Source of the DNA: Burkholderia paludis
GTDB taxonomy: Bacteria > Pseudomonadota > Gammaproteobacteria > Burkholderiales > Burkholderiaceae
Assembly (NCBI RefSeq): GCF_000732615.1
Contig: NZ_JPGL01000006.1
Span: forward strand, 212,381 to 276,380
Length of the DNA: 64,000 nucleotides
Direction of reading: 5' to 3'
The notes under the pieces are model-generated. The model was given only the letters and a program-made list of their open reading frames with translations, was not told the origin of the DNA and ran no database searches. Made by a program: the position numbers and the translations under genes. Below are positions 56,236-64,000 of this stretch, in pieces; the first letter of the stretch is position 1, and each line of letters starts with the position of its first letter.

Positions 56236-57247
56236 GGCTGCCATTGAGAAACCTGTCGCTTCGCGACAGCCCCCCCGGGCGGAGCACGCCTCCACGGGGA
56301 CTTCCTGCGGGGCGCCGCAGGCGGCGCGGCCCGGCGGTTTCTCGAAGCCCGACTGGTCGAAGCTGACCTCGCTCGATCCGGAGCTGATCCGGGCCTTCGT
56401 CGCGGTCGTCGAAAGCGGCGGCTTCACCGCGGCGGCCCGGCAACTGCACCGCACGCAGTCGACGATCAGCCTGCGGATCCGCACGCTCGAGGAGCGGCTC
56501 GACACGCACCTGTTCATGCGCAACAGCCGGCGGCTCGAACTGTCGCGCGACGGCGAGAATTTCCTGATCCACGCGCGGCGGATCATCCAGGTGCAGAACG
56601 ACGCGATCATCGCGCTGAAGCAGACCAGCAGCGACCGTGGCGTCGTGCGCTTCGGCCTGCCCGAGGACTACGCGGAGCTGTGGCTGCCCGACCTGCTGAA
56701 ATCGTTCTATGCGATGCGGCCGGGCGCGCGTCTGCACGTGCATTGCCGCACGTCGCTCGAGTTGCTCGAACGGCTGCAGGCCGGCGAGCTCGACGTCGCG
56801 CTCGTCGTGCGGCACGGGCCGAACGCGGGCGGGCGGCTGCTCGGCCGTCACGACGTCGTATGGGCCGCGCATCGCGAATTCGCGCTCGGCCCGCATGCGT
56901 CGGTGCCGCTCGCGCTGTTTCCCGAGACGTGCTGCTACCGGCAGCGCGGGCTGCAGGCGCTCACGACGGCCGAACGGCCGTATCACGTCGTCTATACGAG
57001 CCAGAGCCCGACCGGCATCAAGATCGCGGTGAACCACGGCGCGGCCGTGACGATGATCGATCGCTGCACGCTGCCCGAGAACTGGCGCGTGCTCGACGAG
57101 ACGGACGGGCTGCCGCCGCTGCCGGCGGCGGATCTCGAGCTGCATCGCTCGCCGGGCATCTGCGATCCGCTGACCGACGATCTGGTGTCGCTGATCGAAT
57201 CGATGGTCGACGAACGGCGGCGGGCGTCGCTCGAGGCGTTCGCGTAG
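56234..57247 (+). CDS. LysR-family regulator of the fae operon
   Basis: A 337-aa regulator, longer than usual because of a roughly 45-residue Ala/Pro/Arg-rich N-terminal extension before the helix-turn-helix (LIRAFVAVVESGGFTAAARQ; LHRTQSTISLRIRTLEERLD). The effector domain has GVVRFGLPEDYAELWLPDLL. A start further inside is possible, but no better candidate with a ribosome-binding site was seen. It is divergent from fae and most likely controls that operon. Confidence 0.88.
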   Translation: MAAIEKPVASRQPPRAEHASTGTSCGAPQAARPGGFSKPDWSKLTSLDPELIRAFVAVVESGGFTAAARQLHRTQSTISLRIRTLEERLDTHLFMRNSRRLELSRDGENFLIHARRIIQVQNDAIIALKQTSSDRGVVRFGLPEDYAELWLPDLLKSFYAMRPGARLHVHCRTSLELLERLQAGELDVALVVRHGPNAGGRLLGRHDVVWAAHREFALGPHASVPLALFPETCCYRQRGLQALTTAERPYHVVYTSQSPTGIKIAVNHGAAVTMIDRCTLPENWRVLDETDGLPPLPAADLELHRSPGICDPLTDDLVSLIESMVDERRRASLEAFA

Positions 57248-57379
57248 CGGAGCGCGCGCCGCTACGGGAGGCCGGCGCACGCCTGGAACCGGGCGCCGGG
57301 CGGCTGCGGCGTTGCGGCATGCCCGCCGGTCGCAACCCGCGGCGGCCGGGCCGCATCGCGGGCAGCAAGCGCGGCAAGC

Positions 57380-57412
57380 CGTTTTTTGCACCGCCGCTGC
57401 GTTTTTTTGCAC
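57380..57412 (+). repeat. Direct repeat upstream of an unknown gene
   Basis: CGTTTTTTGCAC (57380-57391) and CGTTTTTTTGCAC (57400-57412) are repeated 20 bp apart, about two DNA turns, in the T-rich region before the ORF at 57479. Possibly a promoter-proximal binding site. Confidence 0.4.
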
Positions 57413-57478
57413 GACGTTTATGCGGTCTCTTCTAAGCTGGGGCTGTGTCGAACAGCCGTGACGGCTTCCGTCCGCTCC

Positions 57479-57829
57479 ATGACCTTCATTCGTCCCGTTC
57501 CCGCCTTCGATGTCGCCGGCCGCCGGTTGCGCGCCGGCGTACGCTCCAACGTCATTCCGTTTCCGCCGCCGCGCCCGCGCCTGGCGTTGCCCGTCACGCT
57601 GACGGCCGACTCCGGCGAACGCGCGCACGCCCGGCTCGCCGCGCTGCTGCATTCCCCGCTCGGTGTATACGTCGTCAGCGCGCGCGCCGTGCGCGACGTC
57701 GTCCACGTGCAGTTCGACATCGCGCAGGAAGACCTCGATTTCACGCTGCACATGCTGATCGCGCAGCAGGCCGACGCGGTGATCGGGCCGGTCGCGCGCC
57801 GGTTGCACATCGGGCCGACAGCCCGCTGA
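57479..57829 (+). CDS. Unknown small protein
   Basis: A 116-aa protein I do not recognise. Residues 1-40 are Arg/Pro-rich (NVIPFPPPRPRLALPV). Residues 45-112 look like an alternating beta-alpha-beta domain (HARLAALLHSPLGVYVVSAR; VHVQFDIAQEDLDFTLHMLI). No signal peptide or membrane segment is visible. A longer in-frame start exists upstream in the T-rich region. It is 140 bp before another unknown gene on the same strand. Confidence 0.6.
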   Translation: MTFIRPVPAFDVAGRRLRAGVRSNVIPFPPPRPRLALPVTLTADSGERAHARLAALLHSPLGVYVVSARAVRDVVHVQFDIAQEDLDFTLHMLIAQQADAVIGPVARRLHIGPTAR

Positions 57830-57969
57830 CGCGGAGCCGCGCCGCCGCCCGTGCGCGGCTTGCGCGGCCGGTTTGCGTCCGGTGCGAGGCCGGTTCGCCG
57901 TCCGCCTGCCGGCGGCGGCCATGCGTGCGCCGCGTCGTGCGCGGCGCCGATCCTGAATACGGAGTGTCC

Positions 57970-58530
57970 ATGTACCTCACCGAAGCAGTGCATGTCGCGC
58001 GGCCCGCCGGCCGTCGCGTCCGGACGGCGTCGCTGCCGTCGGGCCAGCAGCTCGCGCGTCAGCTCGTGACGACGGTGCGCGTGGCCGAAGTACTGCTGCA
58101 CCAGGCGATCGCCGTGCCCGACGGGCATCAGTGGTCGGTCGACACCGAGCGGGTCGACGCCGCCGGCGGGCCGCTCGAGGCCTGGGAAACCTGCGTGACG
58201 TTGCGGATCGGCAAGGTGTTCGCGCCGGCGGTCAGCCCGGCCGCGCGCGTCAACGATCGCGACCAGGTCGCGGTCGACATCCGGCTCTGCCTGCCCGAGC
58301 AGGACTATGTGGCCGAACGGCGCGTGAGCACCTTCGGCCGCTGCCACGGCAACCGCTACGGCGCGACGCTGTCGGTCGCGTCGGGCGCGCAGTGGGGCTG
58401 GCAACGCACCGAGCACGTCGCGCCGGAACACATGCACGTGTACGCCGACACGCTCGAGGCGCTCGTCGACGCGGTGGCCGCGCACGTCAACACGGCGCTG
58501 GGCGCGGCCGGGTTCGACGCACCGCGCTGA
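57970..58530 (+). CDS. Unknown protein, 186 aa
   Basis: A 186-aa soluble protein of unknown function. GGAG five bases before the ATG supports the start and removes a long in-frame upstream extension. Helix RQLVTTVRVAEVLLHQAIAV and a C-terminal helix TLEALVDAVAAHVNTALGAA frame a beta-rich middle (DIRLCLPEQDYVAERRVSTF). Its stop codon abuts the stop of the convergent LysR gene. Codon use matches the neighbours, which argues for a real gene. Confidence 0.65.
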   Translation: MYLTEAVHVARPAGRRVRTASLPSGQQLARQLVTTVRVAEVLLHQAIAVPDGHQWSVDTERVDAAGGPLEAWETCVTLRIGKVFAPAVSPAARVNDRDQVAVDIRLCLPEQDYVAERRVSTFGRCHGNRYGATLSVASGAQWGWQRTEHVAPEHMHVYADTLEALVDAVAAHVNTALGAAGFDAPR

Positions 58531-59406
58531 TCACGCGTCGCCGGTCTGCCCGGTCTGGCGCTGCAGGTCCGTCATCAACTGTTCCGCGAGGAAGTCGCAC
58601 GGCGGCCGCTTCGATTTGGTGCTGCGCGCGAGGATCAGCTCGAGCGGCGGCAGGTCGGGCAGGCCGTGCGTGCGGCCGAGCATCGACAGTTGCGCGGGAA
58701 TCGCGCAGCGCGCGAGCGGCGCGACCGCGAGGCCGGCCTCGACCATGCTGAGCAGCCCGAGCAGGCTCGGGCTTTCATAGGAGGTGCGGTACGGCACCTT
58801 CGCCCGTTCGAGGCTGCGAATCGCGTTCTCGCGCGCGACGCTGCCCGGCATGAACACGGCGATCGGCAGCGGCCGCTCTTCCCATACGCGCGGGCCGTTC
58901 GTCATCGCGGCCCACGCCATCGGCTCGTGGCGGATGAAGTCGCCGGACAGCCCCTTGATGCGCGTGCCGCAGACGAGATCGACGGTGCCGTCCTTGATCA
59001 GCGGCGCGAGCGCGCTGCTCGGCAGCCCGATCACCTGGATCTCGACCTTGGGGTAGGTCGCGGAGAATTTCTTCAGGACCGACGGCAGCAGCGACGACGC
59101 ATAGTCGTCCGGCACGCCGATCACGACCTTGCCGGTCACCTCCGGCCGTACCACGGCCGCCCATGCCTCGTCGCGCAGCGCCAGCATTCGTCTGGCGAAT
59201 CCCAGCAGCACCTCGCCCTCGCGCGTCAGCACGATGCTGCGCGGCTTGCGCACGAACAGCGGCCGCCCGATCGCGTCTTCCAGGCTCTTGATCTGCATGC
59301 TCACGGCCGACTGCGAGCGGTTCACGGCCTCGGCGGCGCGGGTCATGTTGCCGGTTTCCGCGACGGCGACGACGGTGGCCAGCACGTCGTGATCGAGCAT
59401 CTTCAT
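58531..59406 (-). CDS. LysR-family regulator
   Basis: A 291-aa regulator: LDHDVLATVVAVAETGNMTR, AAEAVNRSQSAVSMQIKSLE at the N-terminus; effector domain from GKVVIGVPDDYASSLLPSVL. The start may be two codons later (second Met). It is divergent from the DUF3422 gene and tail-to-tail with the unknown 186-aa gene. The target is unknown. Confidence 0.9.
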   Translation of the reverse strand: MKMLDHDVLATVVAVAETGNMTRAAEAVNRSQSAVSMQIKSLEDAIGRPLFVRKPRSIVLTREGEVLLGFARRMLALRDEAWAAVVRPEVTGKVVIGVPDDYASSLLPSVLKKFSATYPKVEIQVIGLPSSALAPLIKDGTVDLVCGTRIKGLSGDFIRHEPMAWAAMTNGPRVWEERPLPIAVFMPGSVARENAIRSLERAKVPYRTSYESPSLLGLLSMVEAGLAVAPLARCAIPAQLSMLGRTHGLPDLPPLELILARSTKSKRPPCDFLAEQLMTDLQRQTGQTGDA

Positions 59407-59534
59407 GGGTATCAGGAAAACTGAACGTAACGATCAGCATTATGCGTTTTTATTGTTGCTGTGTGTCTGCCATAGTGCGATCACGCCGGCACGTCGCCCG
59501 GCACGCAGGCTGGAACAGGGAAAGTGGTGTTTCG

Positions 59535-60860
59535 ATGATCGACCATCCGTTGCGCGCCGTACTGGCCGCGGAATTGCATGCGCGGCCGTTCCTGCGGATC
59601 GCCGAAGCCGTGTCGCTCACGCATTACGCGATCTACGCGGACGGCCAGCCCGACATCCACGAAACGCTGCTGCACGCGCTGTGCCGCGACACCGGCATCG
59701 CCGCGCCGCACGAGGGCGCAACGCATTACGCGGTGCAGTCGCCGTGCGGCTGGTACCTGAAGTGGGAACGCCACACCGAATTCTCGACCTTCACGTTCGT
59801 CGCGCCGCGTCGCGACACCGGCTATTTCGACGACCTCGCGATCGAAGGCATTCCGGCCGCGTGGTTCGCGCGCCTCGCCGGCATCCGCTTCGTCGCGGTG
59901 CGGATGGAGCTGCTGTCGGGCGACGCCGCGCGGCTCGTCTGCGGCGACCTGCGCCGCTGGATCGACGGGCCCGCGCTCGTCGGCAGCAACGTGCTCGGCG
60001 GCGGCAAGGTGTTCTGCGACTGGCATGTGCGCGACGACGGCTTCATGCGGTTTCTCGTCGTCGACGAGGATTTCCGCGAGGAGCAGGGCGGGCGCCTGCT
60101 GCAACGGCTGTACGAGATCGAGACGTACCGGATGATGGCGCTGCTCGCGCTGCCGGTCGCGCGCCGGATGAGCCGCGAGCTCGACGAAATCCACGCGGCG
60201 CTGCATGCGCTGATGCAGCGGATGGACACGAACGGCGCCGGCGGCGACGACGCGGCGCTGCTCGTCAAGCTCACGCATCTCGCGGTGCGGGTCGAGTCGC
60301 TGTCGGAATCCGGGGCGCGCTTCAGCGCGTCGCGTGCGTACGAAAAGCTCGTGCTGGCGCGCATTCACGAGCTGCGCGAGGAGCGTATCGAAGGGATGCC
60401 GACGATCGCCGAATTCATGGAGCGGCGCTTCGCGCCGGCGATGGAAACCTGCCGCAGCGTCTGGGCGCGTCACGAGCAGATCGCCGCGCGGATCGCGCGT
60501 GCGGTCGACCTGCTGCGCACGCGCGTGAATCTCGCGCAGGAAAAGGACGTCACGCGCCTGCTGGCGGGCATGGAGCGCACCGCGCGCAATCAGCTGCATC
60601 TGCAGCATGCGGTCGAGGGGCTGTCGGTGGCGGCCATTTCGTACTACGTGCTGTCGCTCGCGGCCGCGGCGTTCAAGGCGCTGCACGTGATGAGCCTGCC
60701 GGTCGATCCGGAGCTGGCGGAAGGCCTGCTGATCGCGCCGGTGGTGTTCGCGGTGATTCACATCACGCGGCGCACGCGCGCGCAGCTCGCGCACGCGGAG
60801 GCCTTGCAGGACGCGGCGCCGGCAGCGGCGCATGCGGCTGCATTGAAGCAGGTCGGTTAG
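59535..60860 (+). CDS. DUF3422 membrane-anchored protein
   Basis: A 441-aa protein of the uncharacterised DUF3422 family. A large soluble N-terminal region of about 340 residues contains HPLRAVLAAELHARPFLRI and GGGKVFCDWHVRDDGFMRFL. A helical part follows (RIARAVDLLRTRVNLAQEKD), then two C-terminal membrane helices (LSVAAISYYVLSLAAAAFKA and GLLIAPVVFAVIHITR). The start at 59535 removes a Cys-rich leader that reads back into the spacer. Function is unknown. It is divergent from a LysR gene. Confidence 0.88.
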   Translation: MIDHPLRAVLAAELHARPFLRIAEAVSLTHYAIYADGQPDIHETLLHALCRDTGIAAPHEGATHYAVQSPCGWYLKWERHTEFSTFTFVAPRRDTGYFDDLAIEGIPAAWFARLAGIRFVAVRMELLSGDAARLVCGDLRRWIDGPALVGSNVLGGGKVFCDWHVRDDGFMRFLVVDEDFREEQGGRLLQRLYEIETYRMMALLALPVARRMSRELDEIHAALHALMQRMDTNGAGGDDAALLVKLTHLAVRVESLSESGARFSASRAYEKLVLARIHELREERIEGMPTIAEFMERRFAPAMETCRSVWARHEQIAARIARAVDLLRTRVNLAQEKDVTRLLAGMERTARNQLHLQHAVEGLSVAAISYYVLSLAAAAFKALHVMSLPVDPELAEGLLIAPVVFAVIHITRRTRAQLAHAEALQDAAPAAAHAAALKQVG

Positions 60861-60894
60861 GACATCGATAACACGGTCGAGATCAGGAGTGGAG

Positions 60895-61095
60895 ATGACT
60901 TTTTCGCGGAAGCAAGCAGCGTTGCGTGGCGGTTCCGATGCGTTCGACGTATCGGCGGCGGACGAAGCGGGCGTGCCGGAGGCGGCGCGCGTGACGTCGT
61001 ATCAGGCCGTGCTGCAGGAGCCGACGACTTCGCTCGTGGGCAATACGATCGACCGGCCGGACGTCGCGGCGGTCGCGATTCTCGGCTACAACTGA
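60895..61095 (+). CDS. Small unknown protein after the DUF3422 gene
   Basis: A 66-aa ORF with AGGAG five bases before its ATG, 34 bp after the DUF3422 stop and on the same strand, so probably co-transcribed. The sequence is mildly acidic and without membrane segment or cysteine (VTSYQAVLQEPTTSLVGNTI). I do not recognise it. Confidence 0.55.
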   Translation: MTFSRKQAALRGGSDAFDVSAADEAGVPEAARVTSYQAVLQEPTTSLVGNTIDRPDVAAVAILGYN

Positions 61096-61132
61096 CGCGT
61101 TCCGCCGCGCCGGCCCGATCCGGCGCAGGCGT

Positions 61133-62077
61133 TCATCGGCCAGCCGCGTGCCGGCGCGCCGGGCGCGATTCGCCTTCCGGCTTCCCTTTTTCCTTCCCCA
61201 GCGCAAGCGCCAGCTCGACGAACGCCCGCGCGGCCGCGCTCCGGTACGCCCCCTTGCGCTGCAGCAGCACGGCCGTGCGCCGCAGCACGGCCGGATCGAG
61301 TGCGACGGCGACGAGATCGTCGTGCCCGGTCGCGATCGTCGCGGGCAGTAGCGTCGCGAGGTTCGTGCGGCGCACGATCTCGATGACCGCCCCCAGCGAA
61401 TTCGCTTCCATGGCCACCCGCGGCTGCACGCCGTGCTCGCGGAAATAACGATCGATCTGCACGCGCGTCGCGAATTCGGCGGTCAGCAGCACGAGCGGGG
61501 CGTCGTGCAGCGCGCGCAGGCCCGCCTTGCGTTTTCCGGCCAGCGCATGCCGGCGGTTCACGACGAGCGCGAGCGTCTCGACCAGCAGCGTTCGTGCGTC
61601 GATATCCGCCGTCTGCACCTCGTCGAACGCGATGCCGACATCGAGCGCGTCGTCGACGAGCAGCGCCTCGATGCGTTCCTGCGACATCTCCTGCACCGAC
61701 AGCGACACACCCGGGTAGCGGCCGTGAAACGCCTCGACGAGCGGCCCGACGAGATAGCTCGTGAAGGTCGGCGTGAGTGCGATCCGCAGCGAGCCGCGGC
61801 TGAGATCCTGCACGTCGTGCAGCGCGCGCCGGCCTTCCGCGAGATCGTGCAGCGCCTGCCGCGCATAGCGGAAATACACGTCGCCGGCGTCCGTGAGCCG
61901 CGTGACGCGCCCGGTGCGGTCGAACAGCTGCGCGCCGAGCGTCTCCTCGAGCTGGCGGATCTGCTGCGACAGCGCGGGCTGAGAAACGTGCAGCGCGGCG
62001 GCCGCGCGCGTGAAGCTGCGGTGTTCGGCGACCGCCAGGAAGTAGTGGATATGGCGCAGGAGCATCGCGGTTCTCAT
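61133..62077 (-). CDS. cynR: Cyn operon regulator CynR (LysR family)
   Basis: A 314-aa regulator expected to activate cynT-cynS in response to cyanate. The N-terminus [20 protein letters not shown], then [20 protein letters not shown], is typical of CynR. The effector domain opens [20 protein letters not shown]. The C-terminal 20 residues are a charged tail. It is divergent from cynT, with a LysR box over its own start codon, as in E. coli. Confidence 0.93.
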   Translation of the reverse strand: MRTAMLLRHIHYFLAVAEHRSFTRAAAALHVSQPALSQQIRQLEETLGAQLFDRTGRVTRLTDAGDVYFRYARQALHDLAEGRRALHDVQDLSRGSLRIALTPTFTSYLVGPLVEAFHGRYPGVSLSVQEMSQERIEALLVDDALDVGIAFDEVQTADIDARTLLVETLALVVNRRHALAGKRKAGLRALHDAPLVLLTAEFATRVQIDRYFREHGVQPRVAMEANSLGAVIEIVRRTNLATLLPATIATGHDDLVAVALDPAVLRRTAVLLQRKGAYRSAAARAFVELALALGKEKGKPEGESRPARRHAAGR

Positions 62078-62090
62078 AAGTCGTGCTTAT
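62076..62090 (-). promoter_or_regulatory. CynR/LysR box ATAAG-N5-CTTAT
   Basis: ATAAG (62076-62080) and CTTAT (62086-62090) form a perfect LysR T-N11-A inverted repeat. It overlaps the cynR start codon and lies about 90 bp upstream of cynT. A further AT-rich ATAA to TTAT pair follows at about 62101-62125. Confidence 0.6.
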
Positions 62091-62178
62091 CCGGTCGATC
62101 ATAAATCAGTCTTTTACCTTATGGGAAGTCCGGCGTAACCTGCCCTTCATCGATTCCACCCGCACCGGAGAACACGTG

Positions 62179-62838
62179 ATGAAGGACATCATCGAAGGCT
62201 TCCTGAAGTTCCAGCGCGACGCCTACCCGGAACGCGCAGCGCTGTTCCGGGATCTCGCCCGCAGCCAGAACCCGCGCGCGCTGTTCATCTCGTGCTCGGA
62301 CAGCCGGCTCGTGCCCGAACTTGTCACGCAGCGCGAGCCGGGCGACCTGTTCGTGATCCGCAACGCCGGCAACATCGTGCCGTCGTACGGCCCCGAGCCG
62401 GGCGGCGTATCGGCGTCGGTCGAATACGCGGTGGCCGCGTTGCGCGTGACCGACGTCGTGATCTGCGGGCATTCCGATTGCGGCGCGATGACCGCGATCG
62501 CGACCTGCCAGTGCATGGACCACATGCCGGCCGTCGGCCACTGGCTGCGCTACGCCGATTCGGCGCGCGTCGTGAACGAGGCGCGTGCGCATCGCAGCGA
62601 ACGCGACCGGATCGACTCGATGGTGCGCGAGAACGTCGTCGCGCAACTGGCGAACCTGAAGACGCACCCTGCCGTGCGGCTCGCGCTCGACGAGGGGCGT
62701 CTCGCGCTGCACGGCTGGGTGTACGACATCGAATCGGGCTGCATCGACGCCTACGACGGCGCGGCCGGCCGGTTCGTATCGCTCGCGGGCCATCCCGAGG
62801 TCCGCGCCACGCCCGCGACGCCCGTCGTCGCGGCCTGA
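62179..62838 (+). CDS. cynT: Beta-class carbonic anhydrase CynT
   Basis: A 219-aa zinc enzyme that interconverts CO2 and bicarbonate, supplying bicarbonate to cyanase. Zinc ligands are Cys39 (FISCSDSR), His98 and Cys101 ([10 protein letters not shown]), with the Asp41-Arg43 dyad, the same numbering as E. coli CynT. The start at 62179 follows GGAG. It lies 30 bp upstream of cynS. Confidence 0.95.
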   Translation: MKDIIEGFLKFQRDAYPERAALFRDLARSQNPRALFISCSDSRLVPELVTQREPGDLFVIRNAGNIVPSYGPEPGGVSASVEYAVAALRVTDVVICGHSDCGAMTAIATCQCMDHMPAVGHWLRYADSARVVNEARAHRSERDRIDSMVRENVVAQLANLKTHPAVRLALDEGRLALHGWVYDIESGCIDAYDGAAGRFVSLAGHPEVRATPATPVVAA

Positions 62839-62868
62839 ATCGCTCCCACCCCACCACGAGGAATTGCC

Positions 62869-63339
62869 ATGATCCAGTCCCAGCACAGTCAGACCGCCCG
62901 CCACGCGCTTGCCGAAACCGTCGTGCTCGCGAAGGCGCGCAAGCAGCTGTCGTTCGCGCAACTCACCGAAGGCACCGGCCTGAGCGAGGCGTTCGTGACG
63001 GCCGCGCTGCTCGGCCAGCATGCGCTGCCCGCCGATGCGGCACGCATCGTCGCCGACAAGCTCGGCCTCGACGACGACGCGGTGCTGCTGCTGCAGACGA
63101 TCCCGCTGCGCGGCAGCATCGACGATCGCGTGCCGACCGATCCGACCATCTACCGTTTCTACGAGATGCTGCAGGTGTACGGCACGACGCTGAAGGCGCT
63201 CGTGCACGAGAAGTTCGGCGACGGCATCATCAGCGCGATCAATTTCCGGCTCGACGTGAAGAAGGTCGACGATCCCGAAGGCGGTTCGCGCGCGGTGATC
63301 ACGCTCGACGGCAAGTATCTGCCGACCAGGCCGTTCTGA
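62869..63339 (+). CDS. cynS: Cyanate hydratase (cyanase)
   Basis: A 156-aa decameric enzyme that converts cyanate and bicarbonate to carbamate and CO2, then ammonia. The catalytic triad Arg96, Glu99 and Ser122 is intact and at the same positions as in E. coli ([22 protein letters not shown]). The N-terminal helical domain is residues 10-80. A GAGGAA ribosome-binding site precedes the start. Confidence 0.97.
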   Translation: MIQSQHSQTARHALAETVVLAKARKQLSFAQLTEGTGLSEAFVTAALLGQHALPADAARIVADKLGLDDDAVLLLQTIPLRGSIDDRVPTDPTIYRFYEMLQVYGTTLKALVHEKFGDGIISAINFRLDVKKVDDPEGGSRAVITLDGKYLPTRPF

Positions 63340-63505
63340 TGCGGGCGCGGCGTTGGCCGGCGCGGTTGGCGCCGGCTGGCGCCGGTCGCACGATGAAGTA
63401 ATCCGCGCGGCGCACCGGCCGCGCGTTGCAGCCGCCCCGGCTGCGCGTTTTCCCTGCCATTCGCGACGCCCGGAGCGCATCCATGCCGCTGGGCGCCCGC
63501 GCCGC

Positions 63506-63528
63506 GGGGTACGACCGTGTCGTACCCC
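63506..63528 (+). other. Perfect 10-bp hairpin after the cyn operon
   Basis: GGGGTACGAC (63506-63515) and GTCGTACCCC (63519-63528) are exact complements with a 3-nt loop, and the stem extends by one more C-G pair. Only GTTCT follows, with no T-run. It could end the cyn transcript with help from Rho, be a dyad operator, or act in the leader of the ABC operon. Confidence 0.5.
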
Positions 63529-63649
63529 GTTCTCCCGCCTTCCAAACATCGATCCCGTTCAATGTCCGGAACGGAAATCCGCGATCCAAAAAGTTTTTGA
63601 CGGGTTTAAAAATTCGCACTGGAGACGACGGAAACGTGCGGAAAGCCCG

Positions 63650-63832
63650 ATGAAAACCGATGAAATGTTCATGACAGCCGGCGCGGCCGCCGCTGCCGGC
63701 CGCGATCGGTTCGCGCCGGCCGCCGTGCTTCCCGTCGTGCCTGTTTCGTCGCGCCATGCGTCCCGCGCCGTCCGCATCGCGCGACCGCCCGGCCGGTTGC
63801 GCGTGACGCCCGAGATTCGCTTACCTGCCTGA
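63650..63832 (+). CDS. Possible short leader ORF
   Basis: A 60-codon frame starting MKTDEMFMTAGAAAAAGRDR, with GGAAAG close upstream and its stop 11 bp before the ABC ATPase start. The composition is Ala/Arg/Pro-rich and resembles chance ORFs in this GC range, and no family is recognised. Listed because its position suggests a possible leader peptide. Confidence 0.22.
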   Translation: MKTDEMFMTAGAAAAAGRDRFAPAAVLPVVPVSSRHASRAVRIARPPGRLRVTPEIRLPA

Positions 63833-63843
63833 AACGGACCATC

Positions 63844-64000
63844 ATGAAACGGGATTCATTCAGTACACCTGACGCGACGCGTCGCATCGCGACGGACATG
63901 CTTCAACCGAACGACGCCTTCGTGCGCATCGAGAACGTCGTGAAGAAATTCGGCGACAGCACGGCCGTCGACAACGTGAACCTGACGATCGCCAAGAACG
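63844..64000 (+). CDS. ABC transporter ATPase, polyamine type (PotA/PotG), cut by the window end
   Basis: Only the first 52 codons are present. After a variable N-terminus the ATPase core begins DAFVRIENVVKKFGDSTAVD and NVNLTIAKN, the usual opening of PotA/PotG spermidine-putrescine ATPases. Walker A and all later motifs lie beyond the window. It is unusual only in having no binding-protein gene directly upstream. Confidence 0.78.
   Translation, partial: MKRDSFSTPDATRRIATDMLQPNDAFVRIENVVKKFGDSTAVDNVNLTIAKN

Larger units (their letters stand above)
63340..63843. other. Long spacer between cynS and the ABC transporter
   Basis: 504 bp with repeated GGCGCCGG words (63355-63390), the perfect hairpin at 63506-63528, an A/T-rich stretch near 63587-63615 and a doubtful short ORF (63650-63832). 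It probably holds the transporter promoter and a structured leader. Confidence 0.5.

Overview
The window reads as a high-GC betaproteobacterial chromosome of Burkholderia type, most likely a member of the Burkholderia cepacia complex and probably one of its secondary replicons. This rests on the strong GC3 bias, which leaves long antisense shadow ORFs everywhere, and on the gene content: a Gram-negative porin of Burkholderia type, a class D beta-lactamase, ACC deaminase with its Lrp-type regulator, many LysR-regulated catabolic cassettes and a cyn locus. The replicon assignment is inference. I see no rRNA, tRNA, CRISPR array, insertion sequence or prophage.

Layout. 1-5.6 kb: a four-gene chaperone-usher fimbrial operon (pilin, chaperone, usher, tip adhesin) with an attenuator-like hairpin after the pilin gene and a strong terminator at 5571-5615. 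5.7-17.0 kb (minus strand): a nine-gene Wzx/Wzy-type exopolysaccharide operon, most genes overlapping by a few bases: priming sugar-phosphate transferase, outer-membrane export lipoprotein, tyrosine phosphatase, BY-kinase, one glycosyltransferase, pyruvyltransferase, flippase, putative polymerase, acyltransferase. 17.6-25.8 kb: 2-oxo-acid region: ACC deaminase and its Lrp regulator, a RES/Xre toxin-antitoxin pair, a single-chain 2-oxo acid dehydrogenase E1 (MdeB/AceE type) with a second Lrp regulator, and PoxB. 26.0-28.0 kb: LysR plus aldo-keto reductase. 28.4-32.1 kb: two PhoA-type alkaline phosphatases and a His-rich exported protein. 32.2-35.6 kb (minus): an acyltransferase coupled to a class D beta-lactamase, and a porin. 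36.2-39.1 kb: a betaine-type ABC transporter. 39.1-43.0 kb: quinone oxidoreductase and an unknown protein, each divergent from a LysR gene. 43.0-51.2 kb: a sugar-acid/polyol catabolic operon (GMC oxidoreductase, enolase-superfamily dehydratase, MFS transporter, aldehyde dehydrogenase) with two LysR genes. 51.3-57.2 kb: a four-gene operon headed by a formaldehyde-activating-enzyme (Fae) homologue with aldo-keto reductase, aldehyde dehydrogenase and MFS transporter, divergent from a LysR gene. 57.5-61.1 kb: unknown proteins, another LysR gene, and a DUF3422 membrane protein with a small companion ORF. 61.1-63.3 kb: cynR / cynT-cynS. 63.8 kb to the end: start of a polyamine-type ABC ATPase cut by the window edge.

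The genes group into surface structures (fimbriae, exopolysaccharide, porin), 2-oxo acid and aldehyde metabolism, and small-molecule uptake and detoxification. There are eight LysR and two Lrp regulators. Several of them sit next to palindromic sites that can be read in the divergent spacers. The most unusual items are the Fae-containing operon without any visible tetrahydromethanopterin genes, the exopolysaccharide operon with only one non-priming glycosyltransferase, the beta-lactamase translationally coupled to an acyltransferase, and a repeated motif that occurs three times, two copies forming imperfect inverted repeats around a 255-bp block.
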